Shown: piece after piece, positions 43,720 through 53,238 of the stretch
How positions within the stretch are numbered: the stretch's first letter is position 1
Layout: each line of letters starts with the position of its first letter
Origin: Olsenella sp. KH3B4
Lineage (GTDB): Bacteria > Actinomycetota > Coriobacteriia > Coriobacteriales > Atopobiaceae
Reading direction: 5' to 3'
Length of the DNA: 54,593 nucleotides
Assembly (NCBI GenBank): GCA_900111695.1
Contig: FOHD01000013.1
Coordinates: forward strand, 1-54,593
Position numbers and translations under genes: made by a program
Notes under the pieces: generated by a model
What the model saw: the letters and a program-made list of their open reading frames with translations, nothing else
Told to the model about the DNA's origin: nothing
Databases searched by the model: none

Positions 43720-44704
43720 GGCGGCTGCTGAGAAGGACGAGGTTGCCTCTGTTCCGCAGACTCCCGCACAGGCGACGCTCGGCATCGTCTCTGCCGTCAT
43801 GGGCATTCTCGGCGGAGTGGTGCTGCTCGCCGGAGGCCTGATCCTCTTTGCGGCAGTGACGGGGCAGGCGGATGCCTCGGACTCCGGTCTCACCATCGCC
43901 GGCGTCACGCTTTCCGGCTGGTCGCCCATGGGCCTTGCCATTGTCACCCTTGCCGCTGGCGCACTGCTCCTTGCGACGGCCTGGCTGGGGTTTGCCGCGT
44001 CGCGCGACTCCGGGCGCGTTGGGCCCTATCGCTTCCTCTGCTATCTGGTTGGCCTGGTGCTTCTCGTTGCCATTCTCTGGAGCTGGGGCGCGGGGACCAT
44101 CCTCATCTTCAACCCCATCGTGCTCTCGACCACCATCACCTACGTGGTGGTGTGCTCCTCGCTCGCCGACCGCGTGCAGCGCGAGCATGACGAGGGCGTG
44201 CGAGGGGAGTCCTTCATGCTGGGCGGTCACCAGCGCGCACTGAGGCTCATCTCGCAGGTCATCATCGTGACGGCGGTGCTCAACGCCGTGATCACCCTTA
44301 TCGTGTGGTACGCCGTCTCGCAGATGGACCCCTCCGCGCAAGTCACCCTTGCGGAGTCTCGTCTCTCTGCGGGCGACCTTGCCCCCAAGGCCCTTGGGCT
44401 TGGCCTTGCGTCCGCCGGGGTCAACCTGCTTGTGGGCCTTCTTGGCCTGCGTGGAGCCAACCAGCCCGAGAAGATCGGGCCGTTCCTCCTGATTTCTGCC
44501 ATCTCTTTTGGCTATGCGGTGGTTCAGCTTGTGACGGTAATCCTCACCACGGGCGGCCTGGGAAGCGTCCAGTCCAGCTCCCTCACCGACGCCCTTCTCT
44601 ACGGCGCCTGCACGTACCTCAGCGTAAAGATTCGCCGCCAGCCGCATGGCCGCGAGGGCCAGGCAACTGGCGGCAAGATGAACCAAGCCAGCGGCACCGT
44701 CTAG
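43712..44704 (+). CDS. polytopic membrane protein of unknown function
   Basis: A 330-residue protein with about seven hydrophobic segments (from LGIVSAVMGILGGVVLLAGG to FLLISAISFGYAVVQLVTVIL) and a Lys/Arg-rich C-terminus. No family recognised. The start is TTG at 43712, after GGGAGG and inside the end of the PcsB-like gene; this coupling suggests a shared role in envelope biology. Confidence 0.7.
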   Translation: MRRAAAEKDEVASVPQTPAQATLGIVSAVMGILGGVVLLAGGLILFAAVTGQADASDSGLTIAGVTLSGWSPMGLAIVTLAAGALLLATAWLGFAASRDSGRVGPYRFLCYLVGLVLLVAILWSWGAGTILIFNPIVLSTTITYVVVCSSLADRVQREHDEGVRGESFMLGGHQRALRLISQVIIVTAVLNAVITLIVWYAVSQMDPSAQVTLAESRLSAGDLAPKALGLGLASAGVNLLVGLLGLRGANQPEKIGPFLLISAISFGYAVVQLVTVILTTGGLGSVQSSSLTDALLYGACTYLSVKIRRQPHGREGQATGGKMNQASGTV

Positions 44705-44744
44705 ACGCTTCGCTTGCGAGACGGACCGCCCGTCTGGGCGCAGG

Positions 44745-46190
44745 CTACGCCTCGGGCTGGGAAAGCTCCAGCTCCATGAGGCGTGCGATGCTCACAATGT
44801 AGATTTTGAGCGCGCGGCGCAGGCTCTCCTCGGAGATGGCCTCGTCGGGACCGTGCTCGATGCCCACCCAGGAGGGCACCTTTGCGTACGGCTCGTGCGG
44901 GCCAAAGGCGCAGGCGCGACGGAAGTGTCGCGCATAGGTGCCGCCGCCGATGGTGAACGCCTTGCCCTCGCGGCCGGTGTACTCCGTGTAGGTCTTGAGC
45001 AGTGTCGTGATCTCGGGCGAGCTTGGGTCGATGTAGAAGGGCTCGGCGTCGCGGCTCTCCTCGAAGGTCGCGTTGAAGCGCGCGGCAAAGCGCCTGAGCT
45101 CCACCGTGATGCGGCTTCCCGAGGTTGAGGTGGGATAGCGCGAATCGACGGTCTGGACAAAGCGGTCGCCCTTCGTGCGCACGGTGCCGCCAATGCAGGT
45201 GAGCTTGCCAAACTTGTCATCTGCCGCCGCGATGCCCAGAGGCTTGCCGTCGCTGGCGTGACAGACCTCGTGCTCAAGGTGCAGCCAGCACTTCTCGGCG
45301 TCGGTGAGGTTGGGGACGTTGGCAAGCAGGTAGTCGGCAAGCACGCAGATGGCGTTTACGGTGCCGGTGGGCATGGAGGCGTGGCCGCCCTTGCCGTGAG
45401 CCGTCACGCGGGCAAGCCCCGCGCCCGCCGTCTCGACATCCACGTTCGCTGCCTCGGGAAGCTCCTCGGCGTCAACCCGCACAAGGGCCGTGGCCTGGCC
45501 GGGGATTGCGTTGGAGACCGTTCCACCGTCCAGCTCCTCGATCACGCCGCCCAGCATGGGCTCGGAGGTGAAGCTGCCGCCATAGAGGCCCTTCTCGCCG
45601 CAGATGAGGGGGAAGTCGGCGTCGGGAGAGAAGCAGAAGGCAGGCTCGGGGCAGCGCTCGAGGTAGTGCTCGACGTCTGCCATGTTGGTCTCCTCGTTGT
45701 TACCGATGATGCAGCGAAGGGCATAGGGGAGAGGCTCGCCGGTCTCCTTCACCTGGAGGGCAAAGAAGTGCGCGGCCCAGAGCGAGAGGACCAGCGGACC
45801 CTTGTCGTCGAGCACGCCGCGACCCATGAGGTAGCCCTTGCGGCGCGTCACGTCGAGCGCGGGAACGCTCCAGCCAAGGCCTATGGGGACGATGTCGGAG
45901 TGTGCGATGGTCGCCACGTAGGGCGCACCCTCCTTGCCGGCGACCTCGCCGTAGCCAATGCAGCCATCCAGGTCCGTCACGGCAAGGCCCAGGCGGCTGG
46001 CAATGCCCTCGGCTGCCACCAGGGCCTCGTTTGCCTTGGGGCCGTAGGGCTTTCCGGGCTCGGCGGCCGAGAGGTCCTCGACCGACTCGATTTTCACAAG
46101 CGTGCGGATGTCTTCGACAACGTCCTCCCAGACCTCGTCCACGTATGCGTCGACCTTGGCCTTGAGCTGGTCGTCGTTGGTTTGTGCCAT
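44745..46190 (-). CDS. Sapep/PepV-type M20 dipeptidase
   Basis: A 481-residue zinc peptidase of family M20. Metal and catalytic motifs: VATIAHSDIVPIGLGW (His, then Asp in the same loop), GRGVLDDKGPLVLSLWA (Asp with the cis-Asp-Asp/Lys pattern), IIGNNEETNMADVEHYL (Glu-Glu), FSPDADFPLICGEKG (Asp) and the C-terminal His in IGGGTYARHF. A lid domain lies at about 210-370 with GKGGHASMPTGTVNAI. It cleaves dipeptides imported for nutrition. The start at 46190 follows GGGAGGACGC. Confidence 0.93.
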   Translation of the reverse strand: MAQTNDDQLKAKVDAYVDEVWEDVVEDIRTLVKIESVEDLSAAEPGKPYGPKANEALVAAEGIASRLGLAVTDLDGCIGYGEVAGKEGAPYVATIAHSDIVPIGLGWSVPALDVTRRKGYLMGRGVLDDKGPLVLSLWAAHFFALQVKETGEPLPYALRCIIGNNEETNMADVEHYLERCPEPAFCFSPDADFPLICGEKGLYGGSFTSEPMLGGVIEELDGGTVSNAIPGQATALVRVDAEELPEAANVDVETAGAGLARVTAHGKGGHASMPTGTVNAICVLADYLLANVPNLTDAEKCWLHLEHEVCHASDGKPLGIAAADDKFGKLTCIGGTVRTKGDRFVQTVDSRYPTSTSGSRITVELRRFAARFNATFEESRDAEPFYIDPSSPEITTLLKTYTEYTGREGKAFTIGGGTYARHFRRACAFGPHEPYAKVPSWVGIEHGPDEAISEESLRRALKIYIVSIARLMELELSQPEA

Positions 46191-46372
46191 GCGTCCTCCC
46201 GTTGGGTTGGTAATCGTGCCCCACCATCTTAGACGCTTGTCGGGGTAGAGGTGCTGTCGCGGCGCGTTCACGTGGCGTGGGAGATGGCTATGGGCACTCC
46301 CTCCGCGAGGACTCCATGCCCTCCGGCTACAATGCCACCTCCTGCAACCGACACGTAAGGGGGTCCCGACCG

Positions 46373-46834
46373 ATGAAGGTCGCCATGAAAAGGACCGTGC
46401 TCGTCGCCGTCATCTGCTTTGCCGCCGCGCTTGTCGTGAGCGTCGCGTTTCTCGTATGGTTCAACGCAGATCCCGACGCCAACATCGCCACGATTCGCAC
46501 CAGCCTGCCGCTGAGCTACCTGTATGCAGTCTCGTCCGGCCTCGCCGCGTTCTCCGCGGGAGCGCTGGTGGCGCTGGTGGCGGGGTCTCTCGCACACCTG
46601 CGCATGCCCAATCTGCCGCGCGTGGTCTTTGCCGCGCTGGGCTGGGTCGTGCTGGGCTTCCTGCTGCTTGCGCCCGTCGTTGCGACGATGGCAACAAACT
46701 CGGCCGCCATCATGTTTGCGCTGGTAGTGTATGCCGCGATCAAGGTCCCGGTGGTCTTTGCTGCGTTTGGACTGCTGCTGGGTCTGGGCTTTGCTGAGAA
46801 GCGCGGCACTGCGGAGTCCGACGCCCGCGCGTAA
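46373..46834 (+). CDS. small membrane protein, four predicted helices
   Basis: A 153-residue protein with four hydrophobic segments (TVLVAVICFAAALVVSVAFL, AVSSGLAAFSAGALVALVAG, VVFAALGWVVLGFLLLAPVVA, FALVVYAAIKVPVVFAAFGLLLG) and a charged end. No family recognised. ATG at 46373 after AAGGGGG; an internal ATG at 46385 is also possible. A good terminator follows. Confidence 0.65.
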   Translation: MKVAMKRTVLVAVICFAAALVVSVAFLVWFNADPDANIATIRTSLPLSYLYAVSSGLAAFSAGALVALVAGSLAHLRMPNLPRVVFAALGWVVLGFLLLAPVVATMATNSAAIMFALVVYAAIKVPVVFAAFGLLLGLGFAEKRGTAESDARA

Positions 46835-46853
46835 CGCGCACTCGCCAAAAATG

Positions 46854-46897
46854 GAGGCTCGACGGGAGGGTTTCTGCCCTCCTGCCGAGCCTCTTTT
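46854..46897 (+). terminator. terminator after the small membrane protein
   Basis: GAGGCTCG/CGAGCCTC outer stem and GGGAGG/CCTCC inner stem, followed by TTTT. Confidence 0.93.
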
Positions 46898-46924
46898 CGA
46901 GCCGGTTGCCTATTGTCCGCCCCC

Positions 46925-47003
46925 ATTTATTGCGCGATATTCCACGATATGAAATCGCTCAACTGGGAAAACGTTCTTCTGGCGAGAAAAAACGCGCAAT
47001 AAT
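46925..47003. repeat. 79-bp inverted-repeat element, copy B
   Basis: Ends ATTTATTGCGCGATATT and, inverted, ATTATTGCGCG. The core is GCTCAACTGGGAAAACGT. Same length and organisation as copy A at 22771-22849. Confidence 0.8.
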
Positions 47004-47088
47004 GGCGAGCAACACAGCTAGCATTGCCTGACGGTTGGCGTTTGGCGTGCGTCGGTGCGCCGTGCCGAGAGGGGCGATGCTACGGAGC

Positions 47089-47802
47089 CTATGCCTGCCG
47101 GATAAACCGGACCACCTCGTCTACAGCGTGCGAGAGCCACATGGCCTCGCCTACCACGCGCGGCCCCTCTCCAAGCGTGACAAGGCGCGCGTTGGGGAAA
47201 TCCTCTGCCGCTCGACGCGCATCATCAAAGGCGCGGTGGCTTGCGGTCCCGTTGCGGCATACAAGCACGGGCCCCCGGAAGCGACGCATGCCTCCCCAGA
47301 TGCCTCCTGCGTCCAGGTCGCTGCCGATCGCGTCCTCAGAGGAAAAGTCTGGCGAGAGCAGTACCAGCCCGGATACATCGCGGGGGTGACGGGTTGCCGC
47401 CAGCGTCGCCACTACGCATCCACGCTCGGCGCCGGCGAGAAACACGCGGCAGTTGTCGATCAGCTCCAGACGCCCCACGGCGTCGGAGGCGGCCTCAACG
47501 TCCTCGAGGGCACGCGACACCTTTGACGACGCCGTGCCAGCCGCTATGCCGCCGTCACTCACCACGCAGCTCGCGACCCCACGCGATGCAAGCTCCTCGA
47601 GCGGCAGCTTTACCGCCACGTCTTCCCCGCCAGCCCACACGATCACGGGTAGGGGACCGGGGTCATCGGGTACGAGAAGGCGCGCCTGCACCCCTCGCCC
47701 GTCCCGTTCGCAGCGAACGGGCAGCTCGCGCCAGCCGTCGCCGCCAAGGATCTTCTCGGCCTCGCGCTCCGCGCGTTTCTCCCCGTGCCTGAAGATGCCC
47801 AT
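47089..47802 (-). CDS. alpha/beta-hydrolase-like protein without the nucleophile serine
   Basis: A 237-residue cytoplasmic protein of alpha/beta-hydrolase shape: LPVIVWAGGEDVAV near the N-terminus, ASDAVGRLELIDNCRVFLAGAERGCVVATLAA in the nucleophile-elbow position, LVLLSPDF and VLVCRNGTASHRAFDDA near the acid and, later, EAMWLSHAVDEVVRFI with a possible histidine. The elbow reads GAERG, where active enzymes have GxSxG, so the serine is replaced by glutamate and ordinary esterase activity is unlikely. It follows the C69 dipeptidase on the same strand after 68 bp. Confidence 0.65.
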   Translation of the reverse strand: MGIFRHGEKRAEREAEKILGGDGWRELPVRCERDGRGVQARLLVPDDPGPLPVIVWAGGEDVAVKLPLEELASRGVASCVVSDGGIAAGTASSKVSRALEDVEAASDAVGRLELIDNCRVFLAGAERGCVVATLAATRHPRDVSGLVLLSPDFSSEDAIGSDLDAGGIWGGMRRFRGPVLVCRNGTASHRAFDDARRAAEDFPNARLVTLGEGPRVVGEAMWLSHAVDEVVRFIRQA

Positions 47803-47870
47803 GTCCGTCTCGACCGCCCTTCTTGCTGCCCGTTCGCCCTGATTCCCCGCGACTTGCTCCTGTCGTTCCG

Positions 47871-49397
47871 CTATGCGTCCGAGCGCGCGAAGCGGTTTGC
47901 CATATGCATGCTGCGCTCGTAGAGCACCTTGGCGAGAAGCTCGTCGGTCTTCTCGCGCGCGTAATCGGCCATATGCTGGTTGGCGCTCTCGAGAAGGTCC
48001 AGCGCCGCCTCGGCGTCCAGGCCCTGCTTGGCCACGAGTGCATCTGTTGCCGCCAGCACGCGCTCTCCCTCAGAGCCCAGGTCAAGCTGGTAGGCCTCGA
48101 CCGCCGGCACGCACTCGCCGTAGTTGGCGTCGGCCATGGCGGCAATCAGGCGGTTTGCCCAGTAGAAGCTCTCGGTCGAGACACGCTTGGGGTCGGTCTG
48201 CTCGAGGTAGGCGGGCGTCTGGGTCACGCTGGCGTAGAAAGGCAAGAGCGCGTTGAAGGGGTTGGAGCCAAACGCAATCCACTGCACGCAACGCGTGGCC
48301 TCGGGGCCATACGGGCGTGCCTGCAGCACGGAGAGCTGGCTGTTGCGGTTGATGCCGATGGGGCGATAGTGGCCGCGCGTGGCCTCGGTGCCAAAGCTGC
48401 CGTACGGGTCATAGACGGTCCCCTGGTAGTGAAGCGAAAGGACGTACTTCACGTCCTCGATGGTCACTTTGCGCTCGGGGACGCTCGCCCAGGGGAGGTC
48501 GTTTGCCTCGGGGCCCATGGGCGCTTCGGGGGAGTCCCAGCTCTGGGCGTGCGGGTTGAGGAAGCGCTGCATCGACCAGGCGCGCGGGGTGTTGTAGAGG
48601 TGGTCCTCGTCGGAGTGGCTGCCAAAGGCGTCGCGCGGGTTGAAGACGTTCTCGCCCTCGCCCTCCGCGCGAAGCGCGAGGTCAAGGTGGTGGGCCGCCA
48701 TCCATTCGGCAAGGTCAGGCGAGCACATGTGCTCGACCTGCTCACCCAGCGCGTCTGCCAGGTCAAACGAGTCAATGCCCAGCTGGTTGGGCATCGTGAC
48801 GTAGCAGTCGTCCGGCACGCGCTTGGCAATCCAGTGGTGGCCGCCCACGGTCTCCAGCCACCAGATCTCGTCGACGTCCGAGAAGGCAATGCCGTTCATC
48901 TCGTAGGTGCCATAGCGCTCGAGGAGCTCGCCCAGGATGCGAACGCCGTCGCGAGCGGAGCGCGCGTAGGGCAGCACCAGCGTGACCATGTCCTCCTCGC
49001 CAATGCCACCGGGCTGCTCGGGCTCATAGTCGTCGCTGCCGGGCGTCCCCTTGGCGGGACGGTAGACCACCATGGGGTCCGCGCCCAGGACGCGCTCGTT
49101 TGAGGTGAGGGTCTCGGTGGCGCTCATGGCAACGCCGCGTGCCGAGAAGCCCGACTCCTCCCAGAGGCCGCGGGCGAGGTCCGCGTTGGGGACGGCCGTG
49201 TAGCGCACGCCGTCCTCGACGGGCAGCGGAACCGTTAGGTGCGAGATCTTCGAGGTGTAGCTGGTGCGTCCCTCTGGGTCCACCACGCAGAAGCGCTTGG
49301 GGTTGAACTCCCCGTTGGAGGAGTCCTCGTTTCTGGCGACGATGGTCGACCCGTCGTAGCTGGCATTCTTGCCAACCAGGATGGTGGTGCAGGGCAT
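47871..49397 (-). CDS. C69-family dipeptidase (PepD-like)
   Basis: A 508-residue N-terminal-nucleophile peptidase of family C69. Cleavage after Met-Pro or equivalent exposes Cys3 in MPCTTILVGKNASYDGSTIVARNEDS; the pattern C-T-T..G..AS.DGS....R..D is typical. Later motifs are GGIGEEDMVTLVLPYARSARDGVRILGELLERYGTYE, IWWLETVGGHHWIAKRVPDD and ..NQLGIDSFDL. It hydrolyses a broad set of dipeptides in the cytoplasm. The start at 49397 follows AAGGAGGCACC. Together with the M20 enzyme it points to peptide-based nutrition. Confidence 0.93.
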   Translation of the reverse strand: MPCTTILVGKNASYDGSTIVARNEDSSNGEFNPKRFCVVDPEGRTSYTSKISHLTVPLPVEDGVRYTAVPNADLARGLWEESGFSARGVAMSATETLTSNERVLGADPMVVYRPAKGTPGSDDYEPEQPGGIGEEDMVTLVLPYARSARDGVRILGELLERYGTYEMNGIAFSDVDEIWWLETVGGHHWIAKRVPDDCYVTMPNQLGIDSFDLADALGEQVEHMCSPDLAEWMAAHHLDLALRAEGEGENVFNPRDAFGSHSDEDHLYNTPRAWSMQRFLNPHAQSWDSPEAPMGPEANDLPWASVPERKVTIEDVKYVLSLHYQGTVYDPYGSFGTEATRGHYRPIGINRNSQLSVLQARPYGPEATRCVQWIAFGSNPFNALLPFYASVTQTPAYLEQTDPKRVSTESFYWANRLIAAMADANYGECVPAVEAYQLDLGSEGERVLAATDALVAKQGLDAEAALDLLESANQHMADYAREKTDELLAKVLYERSMHMANRFARSDA

Positions 49398-49644
49398 GGT
49401 GCCTCCTTGGTCCGATGCGGTTGCCGGCGGCGTGCGCCGACGGACTCTCACGTGCCATAGTATGCCCGCCGATTGCGCAGCGCGTTCAGGCTTGCGTGCA
49501 TGTTACGGAAGACGCACGAGTGGACGGTTGACGCCGCACGTCGGATGGGGTCCCCGTCATACTGTGGGGGGCACCAATCGCGGCTGCCTTGGTGGCATTT
49601 CTTGCCAGGAGCTGCCATAAGCATGACGAGAGGATCTTCCTACC

Positions 49645-50673
49645 ATGACCATGAACTTCAAGCGCCGCCTGCCCATCCCCATGGAGATCCGCGAGGAGAT
49701 GCCCCTCTCCGCGGACATGGCGGCGAGAAAGCCCGCCTTCGACGCCGAGGTGGCGGCCATCATTCGCGGCGAGTCCCCGCGCCGCCTGCTGGTGATTGGC
49801 CCCTGCTCGGCCGACCGCGAGGACTCGGTTCTCGACTACGTGACGCGCCTTGCGAAGCTTGCCGACGAGGTCAAGGACAAGCTCCTCGTGGTGCCCCGCG
49901 TCTACACCAACAAGCCGCGCACACGCGGCACCGGCTACAAGGGGCTTCTCCACAACCCCGATCCCGAGGCGCCGGCGGACCTCCTCGAGGGTGTGAAGGC
50001 CATCCGCCGCATGCATCTGCGCGTGGTGGAGGAGACCGGCATGTTCACTGCCGACGAGATGCTCTATCCCGCCAACTACCAGTACCTCGTCGACCTTCTC
50101 GCCTACGTGGCGGTGGGTGCGCGCTCGGTGGAGAACCAGGAGCATCGCCTGGTGGCGAGCGGGGTGCCCATGCCCGTGGGCATGAAGAACCCCACGGGTG
50201 GATCCACGGCGGTGCTTCTCAACTCCATTTACGCTGCCCAGGCGCCGCAGACCTTCATCTTCCGCAACTGGGAGGTTGAGACCACCGGCAACCCGCTGGC
50301 GCACGCGGTGCTCCGCGGCTATGTGGGGCCGGACGGCGCGACCTATCCCAACTACCACTACGAGTATCTCGAACGCCTGGCAGACAGGTACGATCCCGAG
50401 AAGTTCGAATTCCCCGCCGTGGTCATTGACTGCAACCACGACAACTCCGGCAAGCGGCCGCTTGAGCAGCCGCGCATTGTGGACGAGGTGCTTGACTCCG
50501 TGCGACGCTCCGAGCGCATCGCGGGGCTCTTCCGCGGCTTCATGGTGGAGTCGTACCTGGTTGATGGCAACCAGCCCGTGGGCGGTGGCGTGTACGGAAA
50601 GTCCATCACCGACGCCTGCATTGGCTGGGCGGGCACGGAGCGCCTGGTACGCGACATGGCCGATCGCCTGTAG
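49645..50673 (+). CDS. aroF: 3-deoxy-7-phosphoheptulonate synthase (type I DAHP synthase)
   Basis: Condenses erythrose 4-phosphate with phosphoenolpyruvate as the first step of aromatic amino-acid synthesis. The 342-residue protein belongs to the AroF/G/H group: LLVIGPCSADRE (residues 48-59), VPRVYTNKPRTRGTGYKGLLHNPDP, EMLYPANYQYL, GARSVENQEHR, PVGMKNPTGGS, VIDCNHDNSGK and ESYLVDGNQ. Metal and phosphate ligands (Cys, His, Glu, Asp) are in place. The choice among aroF, aroG and aroH cannot be made from sequence. ATG after GAGAGGATC; no other shikimate gene is here. Confidence 0.94.
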   Translation: MTMNFKRRLPIPMEIREEMPLSADMAARKPAFDAEVAAIIRGESPRRLLVIGPCSADREDSVLDYVTRLAKLADEVKDKLLVVPRVYTNKPRTRGTGYKGLLHNPDPEAPADLLEGVKAIRRMHLRVVEETGMFTADEMLYPANYQYLVDLLAYVAVGARSVENQEHRLVASGVPMPVGMKNPTGGSTAVLLNSIYAAQAPQTFIFRNWEVETTGNPLAHAVLRGYVGPDGATYPNYHYEYLERLADRYDPEKFEFPAVVIDCNHDNSGKRPLEQPRIVDEVLDSVRRSERIAGLFRGFMVESYLVDGNQPVGGGVYGKSITDACIGWAGTERLVRDMADRL

Positions 50674-50676
50674 GGG

Positions 50677-50699
50677 CGCGGCGTCGCCTTGGCGCCGCG
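50677..50699 (+). terminator. GC hairpin after DAHP synthase
   Basis: CGCGGCG and CGCCGCG, 9-nt loop, no T-tract. Weak. Confidence 0.4.
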
Positions 50700-50747
50700 T
50701 GACGGCTTGGCACGCGTGGTGCCCCGGTGTCGCGTGACACCCGAAGG

Positions 50748-50790
50748 CCGCTTTTCGCAGCAACTCCGTACGAAGCCCCCGCTGTGGCGC
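50748..50790 (+). repeat. 43-bp dispersed repeat, copy 2
   Basis: Shares GCAGCAACTCCGTACGAA and flanking bases with 38926-38968. It lies in the 318-bp gene-free stretch 50674-50991, of which the rest shows no clear feature other than the ribosome site AAGGGGG before the next gene. Confidence 0.75.
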
Positions 50791-50991
50791 TGCCCGCCCC
50801 TTGCGCCGCTGACCCCTCGTGCTTCTCTCGTCGCTTTCAGCAAACGTCAACCTCCGCTTCAGTTAGCGTTGAGCGTTGCGCTCCCTCTGTGTGGCCTCGC
50901 CCATTTTGGGTCCCTGAAGACGCTGATTCAGCGGCGTTTAAGCCCCACGTCATACCTTGGATTTCAAGGTAACTGAACGAAGGGGGTCACC

Positions 50992-52038
50992 ATGAGTCTC
51001 ACGAGAAGGACGTTCCTCCAGGCCGGCGCCATCACCTGCGCATCGGCAGCAGCTCTCGCGGCAATTGGTACGGCAGATTCCGCCTCGGCAGGCGAGGCTG
51101 GCCTCATGCTCAAGCCGCTCGCGGATGCCGCGCCCGTCGCCGAGGGAACATACGGTTCGCTCGTCTCGTCCTTCGCGGTCATGAGCGACACGCACGTGGA
51201 CGACGATGCGCCAGACTACGACAACAACCTCGGAAACGCGCTCGACGACATCGTACAGAACTGGGACGCGGTGGATTCCATCGTGGTCAACGGGGACATG
51301 ACCAACAACGGCTACCAGTACCAGTACGACATCTTCGAGCAGCGCGCGAAGGCCGCGGGCCTCTCGTTTCCCGAGTCCTTTACCTGCGTGATGGGCAACC
51401 ACGAGCAGATGGGTGACGGCACCCACACGCAGGAGAGCGTCGAGAACCTGCACGCCAACTTCCTCGAGCGTACCGGCGAAAGCTCCATCTACTACGACCG
51501 CTACGTGGGCGGATCGCACGTGGTCGTCCTTGGCCCGGACGAGTACGTCTCGCCCTATGACGTCACCTCAACGGACACCTTCAAGCTCAGCACCGCCCAG
51601 CTTTCATGGCTCTCGAGCCTTCTCGACGAGGACCAGTCCGCGGCCGTGCCCTCCTTCGTCTTTGTGCATGAGCCGCTCAAGTACACCGTCACGGACTCCT
51701 ACCCCGGCGGATGGGGCTACGAGAACTCCCTTGAGGACGACGATGACCTGCGCTCGGTCATCTTCTCTCACCCGGGCGCCATCCTCTTTAGCGGACACAC
51801 CCACTCCTACCCCGACGTCGTGCAGCGCGTCCCCGGCGCCAACCTCTTTGTGGGCACGGGGTCCGTGGCATACGCATACGCCCAGGGCGAGACCTACCTC
51901 AGCGACGATGGCAGCTATGACTCCTTTGGCTGGCTCGTTCGCCATCACGAGAAGGCCATCGAGTTCTGCATGCGCGATTTTCTCAGCCGCCAGTGGGTCG
52001 CTGGGTCCCACTACGTCTGCCAGCTGGGGCCGCGTTAG
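50992..52038 (+). CDS. Tat-exported metallophosphoesterase
   Basis: A 348-residue calcineurin-like phosphoesterase. The N-terminus SLTRRTFLQAGAITCASAAALAAIG is a twin-arginine signal. The five family blocks follow: SDTHVD (near 65), NGDMTNNG (near 101), MGNHEQ (near 140), FVHEP (near 223) and FSGHTHSY (near 265), giving the dinuclear metal site. Likely substrate is an extracellular phosphomonoester or diester. ATG after AAGGGGG. Its stop overlaps that of the BASS gene on the other strand. Confidence 0.93.
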   Translation: MSLTRRTFLQAGAITCASAAALAAIGTADSASAGEAGLMLKPLADAAPVAEGTYGSLVSSFAVMSDTHVDDDAPDYDNNLGNALDDIVQNWDAVDSIVVNGDMTNNGYQYQYDIFEQRAKAAGLSFPESFTCVMGNHEQMGDGTHTQESVENLHANFLERTGESSIYYDRYVGGSHVVVLGPDEYVSPYDVTSTDTFKLSTAQLSWLSSLLDEDQSAAVPSFVFVHEPLKYTVTDSYPGGWGYENSLEDDDDLRSVIFSHPGAILFSGHTHSYPDVVQRVPGANLFVGTGSVAYAYAQGETYLSDDGSYDSFGWLVRHHEKAIEFCMRDFLSRQWVAGSHYVCQLGPR

Positions 52039-53051
52039 GCGCGCGCTGGCCGAGAGGCCTCCGGCTGCCGGGTATCCGCGCCTGTTGCACGCAGACCGTT
52101 CTCGTCAGCTTCCGGCGTGAACGTGCGCGAGAACACCCGTCCAAAGACGGCAGCCAGGAACTGGTTGAAGAGCGTGCCCGTCATCACGGGGAACATGGTC
52201 GCTGCGGGGAAGTACGCCTGTGCGATGACGGCGCCGGCCGAGATGTTTCTGAGCGCCGAGCAGAATGTCAGCGTCACAGCCTGCTCGCGACCAAGGTGCA
52301 TGAGGCGCGTGGCCGCAAAGCCCCAGATGTAGCCCGAGGACGCCATGAACGCAATGAACACCAAGACGCAAGCTAGCTCCGGAGTGAGGTTGAAGATGAA
52401 GTCATGCAGGCTTGTCGAGTTGGTCGTGATGACGAGAATCACAAAGATGCGGGCAAGCGGGGCCAGGGCGGGGGAGAGGCTCGTCTTCACGCGTCCCTGC
52501 GTGGCTTGGTTGAGCGCCGTGGCGGCAAAGGCCGGCAGAGCAATCATGACGAGCATGTCAAAGAACATGCCGGCAGCGTCCACCTGCACCGTGGCGCCTA
52601 CCAAGATTCTGAGCGTGGTGGGGATGGTCACGGGCGAGATGAGCGTAGAGATTAGCAGCGTGCCCAGCGCGAGCGACATGTCGCCAGCGTAGATGCCTAT
52701 CCACATGGTGGACGTTACGGCGATGGGTACCGAGTACTCAAGGACGATGCCAGCCACGATGTTTGGGTCCGAGAAGAGAAGCCCACCCAGCACCCACCCA
52801 ATGAGCGGCATGAGTACCTGCGAAATTGCGATGGCAACGAGCATGGGCGCGGGTCGCTTGAAGATCCTAGCCAGGTTGGAGAAGTTGTTCCCCAAAGAGC
52901 CCTGGAAGGTCACGAAGGCGAACATGGACGTGACCAGGGGCTTGAGCGCGGCGAACGTGTCGGGCAGGCAAACACCCAGCACCAGGCAGAGGGGGACGAT
53001 AAACACCATGTTGTGGGCAATGAGCTCGCCCACGCGCCTCCACGATGCCAT
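52035..53051 (-). CDS. bile-acid:sodium symporter (BASS) family transporter
   Basis: A 338-residue membrane protein with about nine or ten helices. Family features: MFAFVTFQGSLGNNFSNLARIFKRPAP, LGGLLFSDPNIVAGIVLEYSVPIAVTSTMWIGIYAGDMSLALGTLLISTLISPVTIP (the cross-over region) and later LTFCSALRNISAGAVIAQAYFPA. The substrate is a carboxylate; bacterial members also carry pantoate or pyruvate. ATG at 53051 after GGAGGAGAG. Monocistronic. Confidence 0.9.
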   Translation of the reverse strand: MASWRRVGELIAHNMVFIVPLCLVLGVCLPDTFAALKPLVTSMFAFVTFQGSLGNNFSNLARIFKRPAPMLVAIAISQVLMPLIGWVLGGLLFSDPNIVAGIVLEYSVPIAVTSTMWIGIYAGDMSLALGTLLISTLISPVTIPTTLRILVGATVQVDAAGMFFDMLVMIALPAFAATALNQATQGRVKTSLSPALAPLARIFVILVITTNSTSLHDFIFNLTPELACVLVFIAFMASSGYIWGFAATRLMHLGREQAVTLTFCSALRNISAGAVIAQAYFPAATMFPVMTGTLFNQFLAAVFGRVFSRTFTPEADENGLRATGADTRQPEASRPARA

Positions 53052-53238
53052 GCGACTCTCCTCCTGCCCGGCGGGCCAACCATGGGCTTAACCTGTCTGT
53101 TAAAACGCTGAACAGGCTATGCGCCGAGTGTTTCCTCGCAGCGTCAGGACTGCTAATGCTAGAAATCAGCGCAATAACACCACGGTGCAGCGTGCGAGAA
53201 CGACCCGCGTTGCCGCGCCCCCCGCGGTCGACGGTGGC

